DNA of 64,000 nt. Source: an uncultured Pseudomonadales bacterium. GTDB taxonomy: Bacteria; Pseudomonadota; Gammaproteobacteria; Pseudomonadales; Pseudohongiellaceae. Position numbers and translations under genes: made by a program. The DNA is taken from positions 39,901-103,900 of the forward strand of contig CALTDI010000015.1 of assembly GCA_943842505.1 (NCBI GenBank), in the 5' to 3' direction. This document shows, piece after piece, positions 44,065 through 54,344 of the stretch. Positions within the stretch are counted from its first letter, which is position 1. The number at the start of each line of letters is the position of its first letter. The notes beneath the pieces were generated by a model. That model had not been told where the DNA came from and ran no database searches. It saw nothing but the letters and a program-made list of their open reading frames with translations.

Positions 44065-45984
44065 TTGCAGGATTCGGCAAAACAGGATGCTGGCATTCCT
44101 GTTAGTAAATATTTGTTCGCTGCAATACTATTGCTGTTGCTAATAAAAGTATTTCTGGCGTCTGTGCTCGACCTCTATAGCGACGAGGTTTTCTACTGGC
44201 AGGCTTCGGCAAACCCCGCCATAGCCTATAGCGACCTCCCCTTTATGACCGCTCTTCTGATTGGCCTTGGATCCGCCATAGAACCAAGCAACACCCTCGC
44301 AGCGCGCAGCTTATTTATTCTCTTGGGCAGTTGTTTGCCGCTTCTCATGTTCTGGATAGCAAAGCCTATCACTGGTTATAAATTTGCTATTGAATCGGCA
44401 GCCCTAAGCTTGTGCTTGCCATTGGCTGGATTTCTTGGACTACTCGCCGTTCCCGATGTACCACTGGTTTTCTTCGGCCTTCTCTCCATAGGCTTCTTTG
44501 ATCGCGCATTACGTGACAATCAACTTTCCCACTGGCTATTTGCAGGCGTATTTGTTGCGATGGGCTTGAGCACCCACTACAGATTCTTCCTCTATCCGGC
44601 AGGCGCGATTCTTTTTCTACTATTTTTTAGTGGCGAACGAAAGCAGTGGAGCAACCCCAGATTATGGCAGTGCATTGCAATTGCGAGTCTAGGCTTAATA
44701 CCTATTCTGTGGTTTAACTTGAGCAATGCTTTGAGCAGTGCCAGTTTCTATTTTGTGGATCGCCACCCATGGGAGTTTCAGGCCAGCGGGCTACTGCATA
44801 TGTTCAAGCAGGCTGGCCTGGTCACGCCGCCGCTATACCTTATATTCGCCTATACCCTCTACCTCATGCTGGGCAAGGCGAGACACGGTGATCGCAGCGC
44901 CGCTTTGCTACTCAGCTTCTCTGGGGTAAATTTACTGATCTACCTCCTGCTCGCCCCGTGGACAGATGCAACAAGCACCTCTATTCATTGGCCGCTATCT
45001 GGCTATTTCCCTCTACTGGTCTTTGTTCCGCTAGCACTGAGGTCCGCCTCAGGCTTCCTCGCCCGATATTTTACGGCACGCAGAGCGCATCGATTAATCC
45101 TGTGCATTCCAATAATTGGCTTCCTGGGCACGTTAACCGCCTTATTCGGTGTCGGCTCCCAGGCTTTCCAGACATCTCTGCAACCGATTGTCGGTAGCGG
45201 CGTGCTCTCCAACAAGATGGCCGGCTGGAAACCCTTCGCCAGTCATGTCGATGGCCTCTTACAAAGTCAGTTTTCAAAGCCGACGCTCATCGTTACAGAC
45301 AACTATTACACGCTCGCCCAAGTCGAGTACGCCAAGCTCTCCGAGCAGGCATACACTCTGGACGAAGACAAAGCCGTGCGCGACGGCAGAATCACCCAAT
45401 ACCGACTATGGCAGAAAGATAGGATTGGTTTTGAAATGCTCAGAGCCGATGACTATCTATTTGTAGCAGAAGACAGCACATTAGACACTGCAGCCAAGCA
45501 CGATCTGTTGGAATACCTCTGTGACCGCACCGCGGAAGTCGAACATCTTGGTACACTGCATCTATTTGCTGGAGACAAGGCCTTTAGCTTCTACAAAGGC
45601 AGCGCACTGGACCCTGACAGCAATCAGACCAACGCCTGCCCCTATCCTGCGATCGCGTGGATGGATGCGCCGGCTCGAGATGCCGAATTACACGGAGTCG
45701 TGGCCATAAATGGCTGGGCTTTCAACGAAGACGTTGGAATCGAGCGAATAACATTACTAATCGATGGCGAGCCAGTTGCAGATGTCGAATATGGCGGAAG
45801 TCGACCGGATGTTGTTGAAGTCATGCAAGTGGTTAGCGATCCGAACCTGCCGAATATTGGATACAACTATACGTTCGATAGTAGGGTCATCGAAAATGGC
45901 AAGCACCAAGTAGAGTTGGAAATTCGAAATCGCTTGGGGGTCCTCCAGCGATATGGAAAGCGCACCGTGGAAATCAAAAACTAG
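44065..45984 (+). CDS. GT39/ArnT-like membrane glycosyltransferase with C-terminal beta domain
   Basis: The 639-aa protein has about eleven membrane helices over the first 370 residues and the N-terminal DLYSDEVFYWQAS motif (acidic pair used as metal/acceptor site in GT-C enzymes) near helix 1. The last 110 residues (VAINGWAFNEDVGIERITLLIDGE, RPDVVEV) form an extracytoplasmic Ig-like domain found in several bacterial transferases. The first residue is TTG, with GGGAG 7 nt upstream. It transfers a lipid-linked sugar to a glycan or protein outside the membrane. Its position in the feoB operon (13 bp) is odd. Confidence 0.75.
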   Translation: MQDSAKQDAGIPVSKYLFAAILLLLLIKVFLASVLDLYSDEVFYWQASANPAIAYSDLPFMTALLIGLGSAIEPSNTLAARSLFILLGSCLPLLMFWIAKPITGYKFAIESAALSLCLPLAGFLGLLAVPDVPLVFFGLLSIGFFDRALRDNQLSHWLFAGVFVAMGLSTHYRFFLYPAGAILFLLFFSGERKQWSNPRLWQCIAIASLGLIPILWFNLSNALSSASFYFVDRHPWEFQASGLLHMFKQAGLVTPPLYLIFAYTLYLMLGKARHGDRSAALLLSFSGVNLLIYLLLAPWTDATSTSIHWPLSGYFPLLVFVPLALRSASGFLARYFTARRAHRLILCIPIIGFLGTLTALFGVGSQAFQTSLQPIVGSGVLSNKMAGWKPFASHVDGLLQSQFSKPTLIVTDNYYTLAQVEYAKLSEQAYTLDEDKAVRDGRITQYRLWQKDRIGFEMLRADDYLFVAEDSTLDTAAKHDLLEYLCDRTAEVEHLGTLHLFAGDKAFSFYKGSALDPDSNQTNACPYPAIAWMDAPARDAELHGVVAINGWAFNEDVGIERITLLIDGEPVADVEYGGSRPDVVEVMQVVSDPNLPNIGYNYTFDSRVIENGKHQVELEIRNRLGVLQRYGKRTVEIKN

Positions 45985-45994
45985 CCCTGCTGCG

Positions 45995-46972
45995 CTAATA
46001 GGGATTTAGCGCTTCTACTGCAATTTTCCACTCATTACTTGCCGTAAATCGCCACAGACGCATATAACTTGTTCGAAAACTCTGCTGAGAATCATCTTCC
46101 AGAGTTTCCATCGTGCCGTAGGTATAACCAACTTCTTTAGACGCAGAAAGATACCCTCCCATATGGGTGAGGCTAATCTGATTCGTAGTTGATAACTGAT
46201 TGTCCAAGAAAGCACCATAGACCGAGCTCGCCGCATCCGCTCCCACCGCCGGCGCCATACCCGGCAAGTAGACTCGTGTATTCTCTAACCCATAGCGTAG
46301 CAGCGCACGCTGGCCTCCGCGAAAATTTATCGACTGTCCGAAAAGATTATCGCGATCGATCAACAGCTGCATATTATTGCTTTCTGCCATCGCCATGACT
46401 GGATGTGCAGTTTCTTCGAGCACCGGACGTGTGTCGTCAAAATTGGGCTCAACTTCTAAACTCAAAAAACCCGGGATACCGGCTACGATATCCGCCATCA
46501 ACACCCAACGAGAATCCTGCTTGAGCCAAATCGACACGAGGTGGCCAAAGCCTGATGGAGCACCCTCATCAAGAATCGTAAGAGGCCCTGCAGTTAACCC
46601 TAAGTCACCGGCTCGTGACACATCGACATAGTGTGCCTCCCAGTTAATCTCATTGGCGGTATCTTGGAATTCTTCTGAGGCATACAATTCGAGGGCATCG
46701 ACGGGGCCGTCACGAAAGACAGTAGAACCCTGACCCAAGAATTCGAGAAACGCTGCAGTCCTGCCGATTTCGGCGGATCGATCTGCAAAACTCTGATCTG
46801 CGGACATCAAGTCCAACCAATGTTGATATTGGCTGACTTCTTCGCTCTGAATTTGGTTCTGCTCCTGCGCCTGCAAAACCAAAAAATGCGAGCCTATGAG
46901 AACTACGAAAAACAGCTGTGCTAGCCGTTTGCAGCGCCTAATAACGATTACTGTGTCTTTAAGCCTAAGCAT
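45995..46972 (-). CDS. Exported protein with two NTF2-like domains
   Basis: The 325-aa protein has a signal segment (LAQLFFVVLIGSHFLVLQA). It contains two SnoaL/DUF4440-like alpha+beta units (residues 45-170 and 200-325): GDLGLTAGPLTI with SIWLKQDSRWVLMADI in the first, and VGYTYGTMETL with SYMRLWRFTASNEWKIAVEAL in the second. NTF2-like folds often bind small ligands or hydrolyse them. Function unknown. It is convergent with the GT39 gene, 11 bp apart. Confidence 0.75.
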   Translation of the reverse strand: MLRLKDTVIVIRRCKRLAQLFFVVLIGSHFLVLQAQEQNQIQSEEVSQYQHWLDLMSADQSFADRSAEIGRTAAFLEFLGQGSTVFRDGPVDALELYASEEFQDTANEINWEAHYVDVSRAGDLGLTAGPLTILDEGAPSGFGHLVSIWLKQDSRWVLMADIVAGIPGFLSLEVEPNFDDTRPVLEETAHPVMAMAESNNMQLLIDRDNLFGQSINFRGGQRALLRYGLENTRVYLPGMAPAVGADAASSVYGAFLDNQLSTTNQISLTHMGGYLSASKEVGYTYGTMETLEDDSQQSFRTSYMRLWRFTASNEWKIAVEALNPY

Positions 46973-47085
46973 TGATCAATAGTAATCTTATTATCAATTC
47001 TTAACTAGCCCAAATTCAATAGCATCGGCGCAGCGAGCGCAGGATAGATAGGGTAGAGGCAATCACAGATGATTCAAATGAGGCC

Positions 47086-47130
47086 CTATTGACAGCACTA
47101 TTGACAGTACTATTGACAGTACTATTGATT
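47086..47130. repeat. 12-bp tandem repeat carrying TTGACA copies
   Basis: CTATTGACAG(C/T)A occurs about 3.6 times head to tail, 110 bp before the histidine kinase start. Each unit carries a TTGACA hexamer; the third one (47113-47118) is 16 bp before TAGAGT (47135-47140), a plausible promoter. Copy-number change would alter promoter layout. Confidence 0.85.
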
Positions 47131-47239
47131 GTTCTAGAGTTGATGAACCGCTAGAATTGAGGGCTTCAGGAATAGAGCGATAGAACACAGCGTCACTACC
47201 GAAATCATCCAAGCAGACGGCCGTCACTGAAACCCAATT

Positions 47240-50174
47240 GTGCATAGAAAAATTCGAAATCTAGCCTTATCACACATCATATTGGCAATAGCCATGTCTG
47301 CTTGCATGAGCCCAATTCACGCAGACACCGTGCTGGTAGACAATGACTCAGATCTCATTGCTCTAGCCAATGCCGTCGAATACTACGAAGACGGATCTGA
47401 ATCACTAACTATTGATGATGTATTAGCAGAAAATTTTGCGGTGAACTTCATACCCCATAATGGAGATATCCTACATTTCGGCATTACCAGTTCAGCTTAC
47501 TGGATACGATTCGACCTCGACTGGTCTCAGCTCGATCACCCTGAAGGAAAAATTTTGGAGTTCGGTCCCCCCCAAACTCGTAGCCGGACTTTTACGCGGC
47601 GGCATTGATTTGTTCGTCGTCGATGATGCCGGCGAACTGATTTCGCAATATACGCTTGGCACACTAGAGAGCCCTAGCGAAATAAAAACACTGAACCGAG
47701 GTTTCGCCCTAAAGATAAATGAAATCTATGGCGATCATTACTACCTCAGAGTAACTAGCGCACGACCGCTGCGCCTTCCCATATCGCTTTGGAGTGAAGA
47801 TGCGTTTCTCGCTCAATCGATAAGCTCAGATACCGGTCTTGGTTTGCAATACGGCATATTGCTCGCCATGATTTTCTATAATCTATTTCTTTTCTTCACG
47901 ATTCGCGAAAAAAGCTATCTCTTCTATGTTATTGCGGTAGCCACGCAGGCCGCTTTCCTGTTTCTAGATTCTAAACACTTACGCTTCCTTTTCGACGAAT
48001 TGAATGCGGGCAGTTGGTGGGTAGACATCTCAGAGAGGCTTATCTACCCCCTACTCGTGATTACAGCCTTATTATTCCAACGGTCATTACTGCGTATCTG
48101 GGAGTACAATCTAAAGCTGGATATGACTATAAAGATCCTGCTTGGCGGATTTACCCTGGTTATGCTTTCCACCCTTGCGCCTAGCGAGAAGGTTTTTCAG
48201 TATCCATTCATTGCACTATTACTCGCTGCAATACCGCTAGCTTTCTATAACAACATCGATGCGATTCGAAGAGGAAACCTGACTGCCGCCGTACACATGG
48301 CCGCAATTGGCATATTCCTTGCCGGAACGATTATCTTGATGATGCAGCAACTCTTGCCCGGATTTCCAAGTAATGCTTTCACCGACAATGCGTACAATGC
48401 CGGCTTGATCATTCAATCACTCCTACTCTCACTGAGTTTGGCAACTCAATACAACCAGATCAAACAAGAAAAGGAAGACGCACAAAGGCAGGCTATCGAT
48501 AACTTGGTTAAATCTGAAAAGATCAAAGACGACCTGCTGGCCAATGTCTCACACGAATTACGCACACCTCTATTTGGTATCAACGGGCTGGCTGAAACCG
48601 CATTGGCAGAGTTCAGATCGAATACAAAGAACCCGGTACTAATTAGCCAGAACCTCGAATTAATCCAAGCAAGTGGCGACAGACTAAGCAAACTAGTCAA
48701 CGACCTACTCGACTTCTCCAGCGCCAAAGAAGAAGCTGCCTATATCAAATTCAGACCGGTAGATCTGAATAGCATCGCAACGCTGGTAATTGCCATCTGC
48801 AAGCCACTAGTTGGAGAGAAAAATCTGGACCTCAGGGTCGAGATAGACCCTGACCTCCCCTTGGTAGCCGGCGATGAAGATAGACTGCAGCAGATACTAG
48901 TTAACCTAACCTCCAATGCCATCAAGTTTACCTACTCAGGAGAGGTAGTAATCTCAGCGGAGCTTACCTCCGATTACAACGTGACCATCAAAGTGCGTGA
49001 CACGGGCATTGGCATACATAGAACCGACCATGACACAATATTCAAGACTTTCGATAAACTACCTTCTCAGCATCTAAATGCATCGGGAATCGGCCTGGGC
49101 TTGCCACTCGCAAAGAGCATGGTAGAACTGCATCGCAGCGAGTTAAGAGTAGAGAGCGAACTCGACTTGGGTTCAACCTTTAGTTTTGACTTGCGCGTAT
49201 CGTTAGATCAGACCCGCGCCGTCCAGCCGACTAATATTCACAAGCAAATGATTAGGCGTGCCGACTACATAGAACAGGCAAACAAGGAACCCGAAACACC
49301 GAAACTTCGCAGCGAACAGGATGTCACCATTCTGGTTGTGGACGATGACGAGATCAATCGCGTAGTAATGGGCCAGCAGTTAGACGAATACAACGTAATC
49401 AAATGCTCGAATGGGCTCGACGCCCTAACTGTTGTAGACGGGCAGAAACCAGATCTGATCTTGCTCGATCTAATGATGCCTGGCTTGAACGGGCATGAGG
49501 TCTGCCAGAAGCTTAGACAAAAGTACAGCCAGATAGAGTTGCCAATAATATTAGTCACAGCGAAAACCCATCTAGAAGACCTGACACAAGGATTTAAAAC
49601 TGGCGCCAATGACTATCTTGCAAAGCCTTTTCACAATGAAGAGCTACGCTCTCGAGTAGAGAATCAGCTACGCCTCAGCTTGCTGCACCGAGTCAATGAA
49701 GACAACCTTCGCATGCGCTCCCAGATCGAGTCTTACGCCAAGGCAGACTCCGAACTGCGCAGCTCACGATTCAGACTTCAACAAGTTCTGGAATCTATAA
49801 ATGCAGGCTTCATTGCCTTCGAACTACCCGGGAAGATATTCAGCCTCAACCAACGAGCGGCTGAATTACTGGGCACCGATCGCGAATCTGTTCTGGACAA
49901 AGACATACATACTTTATTTTCAGATTCAGAAGTAAATACCGAGATACTCCACGCGCTCGAGAACTGGGAGGACGGTGAGGATGATGAGGGGCTCCAGGAA
50001 GACCTACCGAACCATGCCGCTAGTAGAAGCATCAGTATAGAGATCGCCTACCCCTATAGCAGCGCAACTAAAGCATCTGCCAAGACAATTATGTTCAATA
50101 GCAAACTCAACCTGTTTGGCAGTGATGAAGGTACCGGAGTGCTTTTCCTCGAAGACACGGAGCCACTTAAATAG
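47240..50174 (+). CDS. Hybrid histidine kinase (7TMR-DISM, HisKA, HATPase, REC, PAS), frameshifted at C7
   Basis: Two ORFs (47240-47608 and 47460-50174) are one gene split by a frameshift. The first gives a signal peptide (GTG start) and the beginning of 7TMR-DISMED2 (DILHFGITSSAYWIRFDLDW). The second continues GGIDLFVVDDAGELISQY, seven membrane helices, HisKA (NVSHELRTPLFGING, His near residue 364 of the second ORF), HATPase (DRLQQILVNLTSNAIKF), a receiver (VDDDEINRV, LLDLMMPGLNG with the phosphoacceptor Asp, AKPF) and a C-terminal PAS. Removing one C from the run of seven at 47567-47573 restores a single 977-aa frame. A phase-variable switch, gene decay or sequencing error are all possible. 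A hypothetical gene follows after 18 bp. Confidence 0.8.
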
Positions 50175-50192
50175 CTAGCAAACAGCAAAGTT

Positions 50193-50702
50193 GTGAATGA
50201 TACGGTTGAGCTAGTTAGCTTCTTAGGACAGGCGCAGCAGAATATACGTCGAATCGGAACAAGATTAAGCGTACTTACCCCGTCGGAGATTACCAGTCAC
50301 CCAGCGCTGCTTGACAAGCTAACCGGTATCGAACATTTGATTAACTTCATCGATGAGCAACTACCGAGTGTAAGCAGTGAGGGCGAATATCGCCAGCAAC
50401 TGATTACCCTGATGCGCTCCGCCTTACATACCTGGGAGGTTACCACTCAGAAGTCGAAAATCGAGCTGGCCGAGGAGAGCAATATTTGGGCCGTTAGCAT
50501 CGATGACGGCCGCCTAAGAACACGCACATTCGACCGCTACTTGCGAATCGAACAATTGCCGAAGATTCCGCGTTGGCGAGAAGTTGTAAGAACCGCCTAT
50601 TTCGTCTTGTCGAATCCGGCAATTGAGCCCGAAACACGCCTATCTCTAGAGTCAGAATTAGAGAAGACCAAGTCTATATTGAAGAAGGCCGCTATAAGCT
50701 GA
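50193..50702 (+). CDS. Hypothetical cytoplasmic helical protein after the hybrid kinase
   Basis: The 169-aa product has no signal peptide or membrane segment, is rich in Leu, Glu, Ile and Arg, and should be mostly helical (FLGQAQQNIRRIGTRLSVL, SLESELEKTKSILKKA). I recognise no family. GTG start 18 bp after the hybrid kinase gene suggests a partner of that sensor, such as a phosphotransfer or connector protein; no conserved Hpt His motif is visible. Confidence 0.6.
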   Translation: MNDTVELVSFLGQAQQNIRRIGTRLSVLTPSEITSHPALLDKLTGIEHLINFIDEQLPSVSSEGEYRQQLITLMRSALHTWEVTTQKSKIELAEESNIWAVSIDDGRLRTRTFDRYLRIEQLPKIPRWREVVRTAYFVLSNPAIEPETRLSLESELEKTKSILKKAAIS

Positions 50703-50898
50703 TAGGCGTAATTAGACGCCGAAAGTAGGTTTCAGCATTCCCTTAGCCGCCCACATTCGTTAACCTACTGCTTATTAGTCAGTGTAAGAATTAGATTCCA
50801 CGATGCTTGTGGGTATGTTCCGAAGTTACTGACTGTTTATTAGATCTTTCATTAGCACAGCACAGCACAGCGCAACCCAAACCATTTTCGCGATAGCT

Positions 50899-51762
50899 AT
50901 GTACATACAACATTTTGGCCTTGCCCAATATCCATTTTCGCTGACACCAAACACGCGATACTTCCTGAAATTGCCAAGCCATCAGCGCGCCTTCGATTTC
51001 ATAATAGAGGCTCTACGAAACGGGGAAAGCTTCACCAAAATCACCGGCGAAGTGGGAACGGGTAAAACCATGTTGTGCCGAAAAGCGCTCAATGCACTCG
51101 CCGTGCTCCAGGACAGGTATGCTACAGCCTTCGTCCCCAACCCATTCCTAAATGAAGAAGGCATCATGCATGCCGTCGCCGAAGAATTTCATCTCAGCTT
51201 TGATCCAAGCGCCAGCTACTACGATCTTCTAAAGCTAATCACTGAAGAGTTGATCCGCCTCTCAACCGAGGGCAAAACTGCCGTACTGTTCATCGACGAA
51301 GCGCAAGCGATGCCAGAGGAATCATTAGAGGCGATACGCCTGCTTACTACACTGGAGAGCGCTGCTAACGGACCTACACCGCTGCAAGTTATCCTATTCG
51401 GCCAACCTGAGCTAGATGAACTATTGCAGCGCCCCGCACTCCGAGAATTAAATCGTGATCTTAGTGTTTCCTTTCAACTAGCTGCACTAGATAGCGATGG
51501 CGTCGAAGCGTATCTGAATCATCGCCTAATCAAGGCAGGCTACAATGGCTACAGCCTGTTCACGCAGAAGGCCATAGATCTGATTTTTCAAAGCTCGAAG
51601 GGCGTGCCGAGGCTTATCAATATCCTCGCTCACAAATCACTAATGGTCGCTTTTGGCAAAGGCGCCTCTTCCCTGACCGATATACACGTGACGCTAGCCA
51701 TCGCAGATACCGAATCGGCCCAGCCACTCAGATCACAGAAAAAGCACCTGTTCTCTTCTTAA
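50899..51762 (+). CDS. ExeA-like AAA ATPase
   Basis: The 287-aa protein begins YIQHFGLAQYPFSLTPNTRYFLKLPSHQ, typical of ExeA/MshM/GspA-type ATPases. GEVGTGKTMLCRKALN is Walker A, VLFIDEAQAMP is Walker B, and GVPRLINILAHKSLM is the sensor region. These help assemble secretin or pilus machinery, but only the ATPase is here: no ExeB, MshN or peptidoglycan-binding partner lies alongside. The C-terminal membrane and peptidoglycan-binding part of full ExeA is missing, as in MshM-type short forms. Confidence 0.8.
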   Translation: MYIQHFGLAQYPFSLTPNTRYFLKLPSHQRAFDFIIEALRNGESFTKITGEVGTGKTMLCRKALNALAVLQDRYATAFVPNPFLNEEGIMHAVAEEFHLSFDPSASYYDLLKLITEELIRLSTEGKTAVLFIDEAQAMPEESLEAIRLLTTLESAANGPTPLQVILFGQPELDELLQRPALRELNRDLSVSFQLAALDSDGVEAYLNHRLIKAGYNGYSLFTQKAIDLIFQSSKGVPRLINILAHKSLMVAFGKGASSLTDIHVTLAIADTESAQPLRSQKKHLFSS

Positions 51763-51866
51763 CGCAAGATTTGGCCGCCACACCAGGCACTTGTACCACA
51801 GTCCTGTTGTATCCCCGCCGGCAAACATTATAATCACCCAAGCTCACCGAATCTGGAATACCCGCT

Positions 51867-52643
51867 ATGTCTCAAGAACTCTGGCAACAACTCAAATCAG
51901 AAGCTCAGCAGGTCATTCAACAAGAACCTCTGCTGGCGAGTTATGTCTATGCCTGCGTTCTAAACCACAACAGCCTGCAGTCTGCTCTCAGCTTTATTCT
52001 AGCGACCAAGCTAGCCGACGATGTTATGCCAGTGGTTACCGTTCGAGAATTATTCGATCACGCTTTCGAGGAATCCCCAAAGATCATCGAAGACGCTGCA
52101 TGCGATATAAAAGCCGTTTTTGAAAGAGATGCAGCTGTAAGCACCCATCTGGCGGTCATTCTTTATCTGAAAGGTTTTCAGTCGATTCAAGTTCATCGGC
52201 TTGCGCACTTTCTTTGGAACAATAACCGGAACGAGCTAGCCTTGTTTATGCAGAGTCGAAATTCCGAGGTCTTTGCCGTCGACATTCACCCGGCTTGCAA
52301 GATTGGCCGCGGCATTATGTTCGATCATGCCACCGGCATTGTCATTGGTGAAACGACCGTTATCGAAGACGATGTTTCCATCCTGCAACAGGTGACATTG
52401 GGCGGCACCGGCAACGAGAAAGGCGATCGACATCCAAAGATACGCTCGGGAGTGCTTATCTCTACCGGGGCGAAAGTCTTGGGTAATATCGAAATAGGTA
52501 TGGGGGCAAAGATAGGTGCAAACAGTGTTGTGCTTAACGATGTTGCCCCACATACAACCGTGGTCGGCGTCCCGGCAAAAGCCATAGGCAAACCAGGTAC
52601 CCAGACACCATCACAAACGATGAATCAAAACTTCTTCGACTAG
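51867..52643 (+). CDS. cysE: Serine O-acetyltransferase CysE
   Basis: The 258-aa protein has the N-terminal helical domain (LKSEAQQVIQQEPLLASYVYACVLNHNSL) and C-terminal hexapeptide beta-helix (IHPACKIGRGIMFDHATGIVIGETTVIEDD) with the catalytic region DHATG and QQVTLGGTG. It acetylates serine with acetyl-CoA to O-acetylserine, the first step to cysteine. The family tail (SQTMNQNFFD) is present, which binds cysteine synthase. Confidence 0.9.
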   Translation: MSQELWQQLKSEAQQVIQQEPLLASYVYACVLNHNSLQSALSFILATKLADDVMPVVTVRELFDHAFEESPKIIEDAACDIKAVFERDAAVSTHLAVILYLKGFQSIQVHRLAHFLWNNNRNELALFMQSRNSEVFAVDIHPACKIGRGIMFDHATGIVIGETTVIEDDVSILQQVTLGGTGNEKGDRHPKIRSGVLISTGAKVLGNIEIGMGAKIGANSVVLNDVAPHTTVVGVPAKAIGKPGTQTPSQTMNQNFFD

Positions 52644-52770
52644 TTCAGATCCAAAAAATTCAGCATGAAATTAGACTGTAGGCGCTGAAGGCTCCCCTAT
52701 ACAAATATGCCCATGCGAATGCAACTCGCCTTCATAACAGACTAAACCTTCCGGCGAGACAGCTAAAACG

Positions 52771-54159
52771 CTATTGAACTGTGTCTGAGGCGAGATCATA
52801 TTTAAGGCGAGCTGTGGCCTGCTGAGGTTCTCCATCAACCAGTCTTGGGCGGAACGTCAGACTATTGAATTTAGCTAGCAGTAGTCCTTCCTCTGGCGGT
52901 GATTCTAGATAATGTGCGAGCAGCTCTGCCTGTTGGATCATGCTTACCGTACTACTATAGCGATGACTAAAACGCCGTGACACCGTATTTACTCCGGCGA
53001 GACTAAACGAGAATAAGGCGAAGTTTGAATCGTTCTCTGCGTTGTTTCCAGCATCGCTAAAGAGGGGACTGCGCACATTGGGAAGTGCCGCAGACCATTC
53101 GCTGAAGGATATATAGGTATAGGAGGCTTCACCGTCAAGCGTTACCAGCTTATTGCGCTGTGCGACGACGGCTGCCTCAACAGTCGAATAGAATTCGGTA
53201 TCCGGAATCACCATAGGTTGATTCCATAACTCAATAACCAAAGATTCGTCGACACCCGTCGCTAACATTTCATCGTAAGCTAGGCGATAAATCTCTGTCG
53301 CGGCCTCCGGCTTGTCATAGAGTATGTGCCAATCGCCTAGGTACACATTTGTCATTGCAAGCGCTTCTGCATCGGGAGATTCACCTCCCGCATAGACTTC
53401 ATAAATTCTGTTGATCAACCCTAAACCCGAAAGATAGAAGGTCTCATTCACGTCATAGCGGCCACGCATTGCCTCCAAACCTGGTCCAACTTTTCTCAGC
53501 TGGTAGCTGGTCGGACCCCCATTCCAAAGCGCTACCGTCTGCAGGTGAAGCTGCCGCAATTGCTCGTAGATCATTGGCACAAGCCGCACGTCGTTTTCGC
53601 TCCAGAGAGTTTGCGCAACGGCAAGGGCAATCCATCGAATTTCAGCGGAGCGGCCAAAATGGTAACCCTGATAGAAACTATCATCTTCCGCCACGGCTCT
53701 CAGATGGAATCGGGATAGCTCTAGGAGGTCGTCGATTAATTCCTGATCGATAAATTTGCTTTTCTCGGTATAGAGCCAGTATAAATGCTCCATATTCTCT
53801 CTAGCCGATTCCCAATTGCCGCGGTTGGCGAAGTTACTTATTTTCTTGCTCAGCAGAGGTCGTTGAATGTCGGTGTAGAGGCCATCTTCTATGCGCGCTA
53901 TCTGCATAGCGCGATCGAGAAGGTCGTGAGCCTCGTCAAACTGATTGAGCATCATGAATTTATCCGCCAACTGTTCGATGGGCTCTATCAGCCTGGAATC
54001 CATAGGGCCAAGCGTATCCTGCATGTCATTCAACAACTCACGGCCTAACGCCAGCTCGTCAATGACATTCGGCGTCGAATCAGGAACAGGCTGCCCGTAG
54101 GCAATCCCCACGGGAAATGCCAGAAGTAGTGCTAAGGCTGTAGAGAGTAGCTTAGTCAT
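52771..54159 (-). CDS. Exported TPR-like protein with TonB-like C-terminal end
   Basis: The 462-aa protein has a signal peptide (TALALLLAFPVGIAYG). Helical repeats resembling TPR units occupy residues 30-330 (DMQDTLGPMDSRLIEPIEQL, FDEAHDLLDRAMQIARIEDG). The last 60 residues (LTFRPRLVDGEPQQATARLKYDL) recall the TonB C-terminal strand region. Such hybrids are annotated as TPR/TonB-family proteins in marine gammaproteobacteria. Function unknown; a role in envelope complexes is inferred. Confidence 0.65.
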   Translation of the reverse strand: MTKLLSTALALLLAFPVGIAYGQPVPDSTPNVIDELALGRELLNDMQDTLGPMDSRLIEPIEQLADKFMMLNQFDEAHDLLDRAMQIARIEDGLYTDIQRPLLSKKISNFANRGNWESARENMEHLYWLYTEKSKFIDQELIDDLLELSRFHLRAVAEDDSFYQGYHFGRSAEIRWIALAVAQTLWSENDVRLVPMIYEQLRQLHLQTVALWNGGPTSYQLRKVGPGLEAMRGRYDVNETFYLSGLGLINRIYEVYAGGESPDAEALAMTNVYLGDWHILYDKPEAATEIYRLAYDEMLATGVDESLVIELWNQPMVIPDTEFYSTVEAAVVAQRNKLVTLDGEASYTYISFSEWSAALPNVRSPLFSDAGNNAENDSNFALFSFSLAGVNTVSRRFSHRYSSTVSMIQQAELLAHYLESPPEEGLLLAKFNSLTFRPRLVDGEPQQATARLKYDLASDTVQ

Positions 54160-54344
54160 CGTAATTCTCGGCTCAAATATGGAAGCTTTGAGTAGGATAT
54201 CAGGCAGGCTCAGGCTTGAATAGGAGTGGCGCCCAAAGCTGCGAGACGGCTGTAGACACAGGGCCCGATGTGATCGCTATTTTGCAGCCCCTTGATTATA
54301 CTCAGCTTAGAAGATTACAAAATGACTGCATTTAGGAGAGTAAT

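Noticed and set aside
47063-47245. 60-aa minus ORF containing VLSI repeats
   Set aside because: It is only the 12-bp tandem repeat translated.
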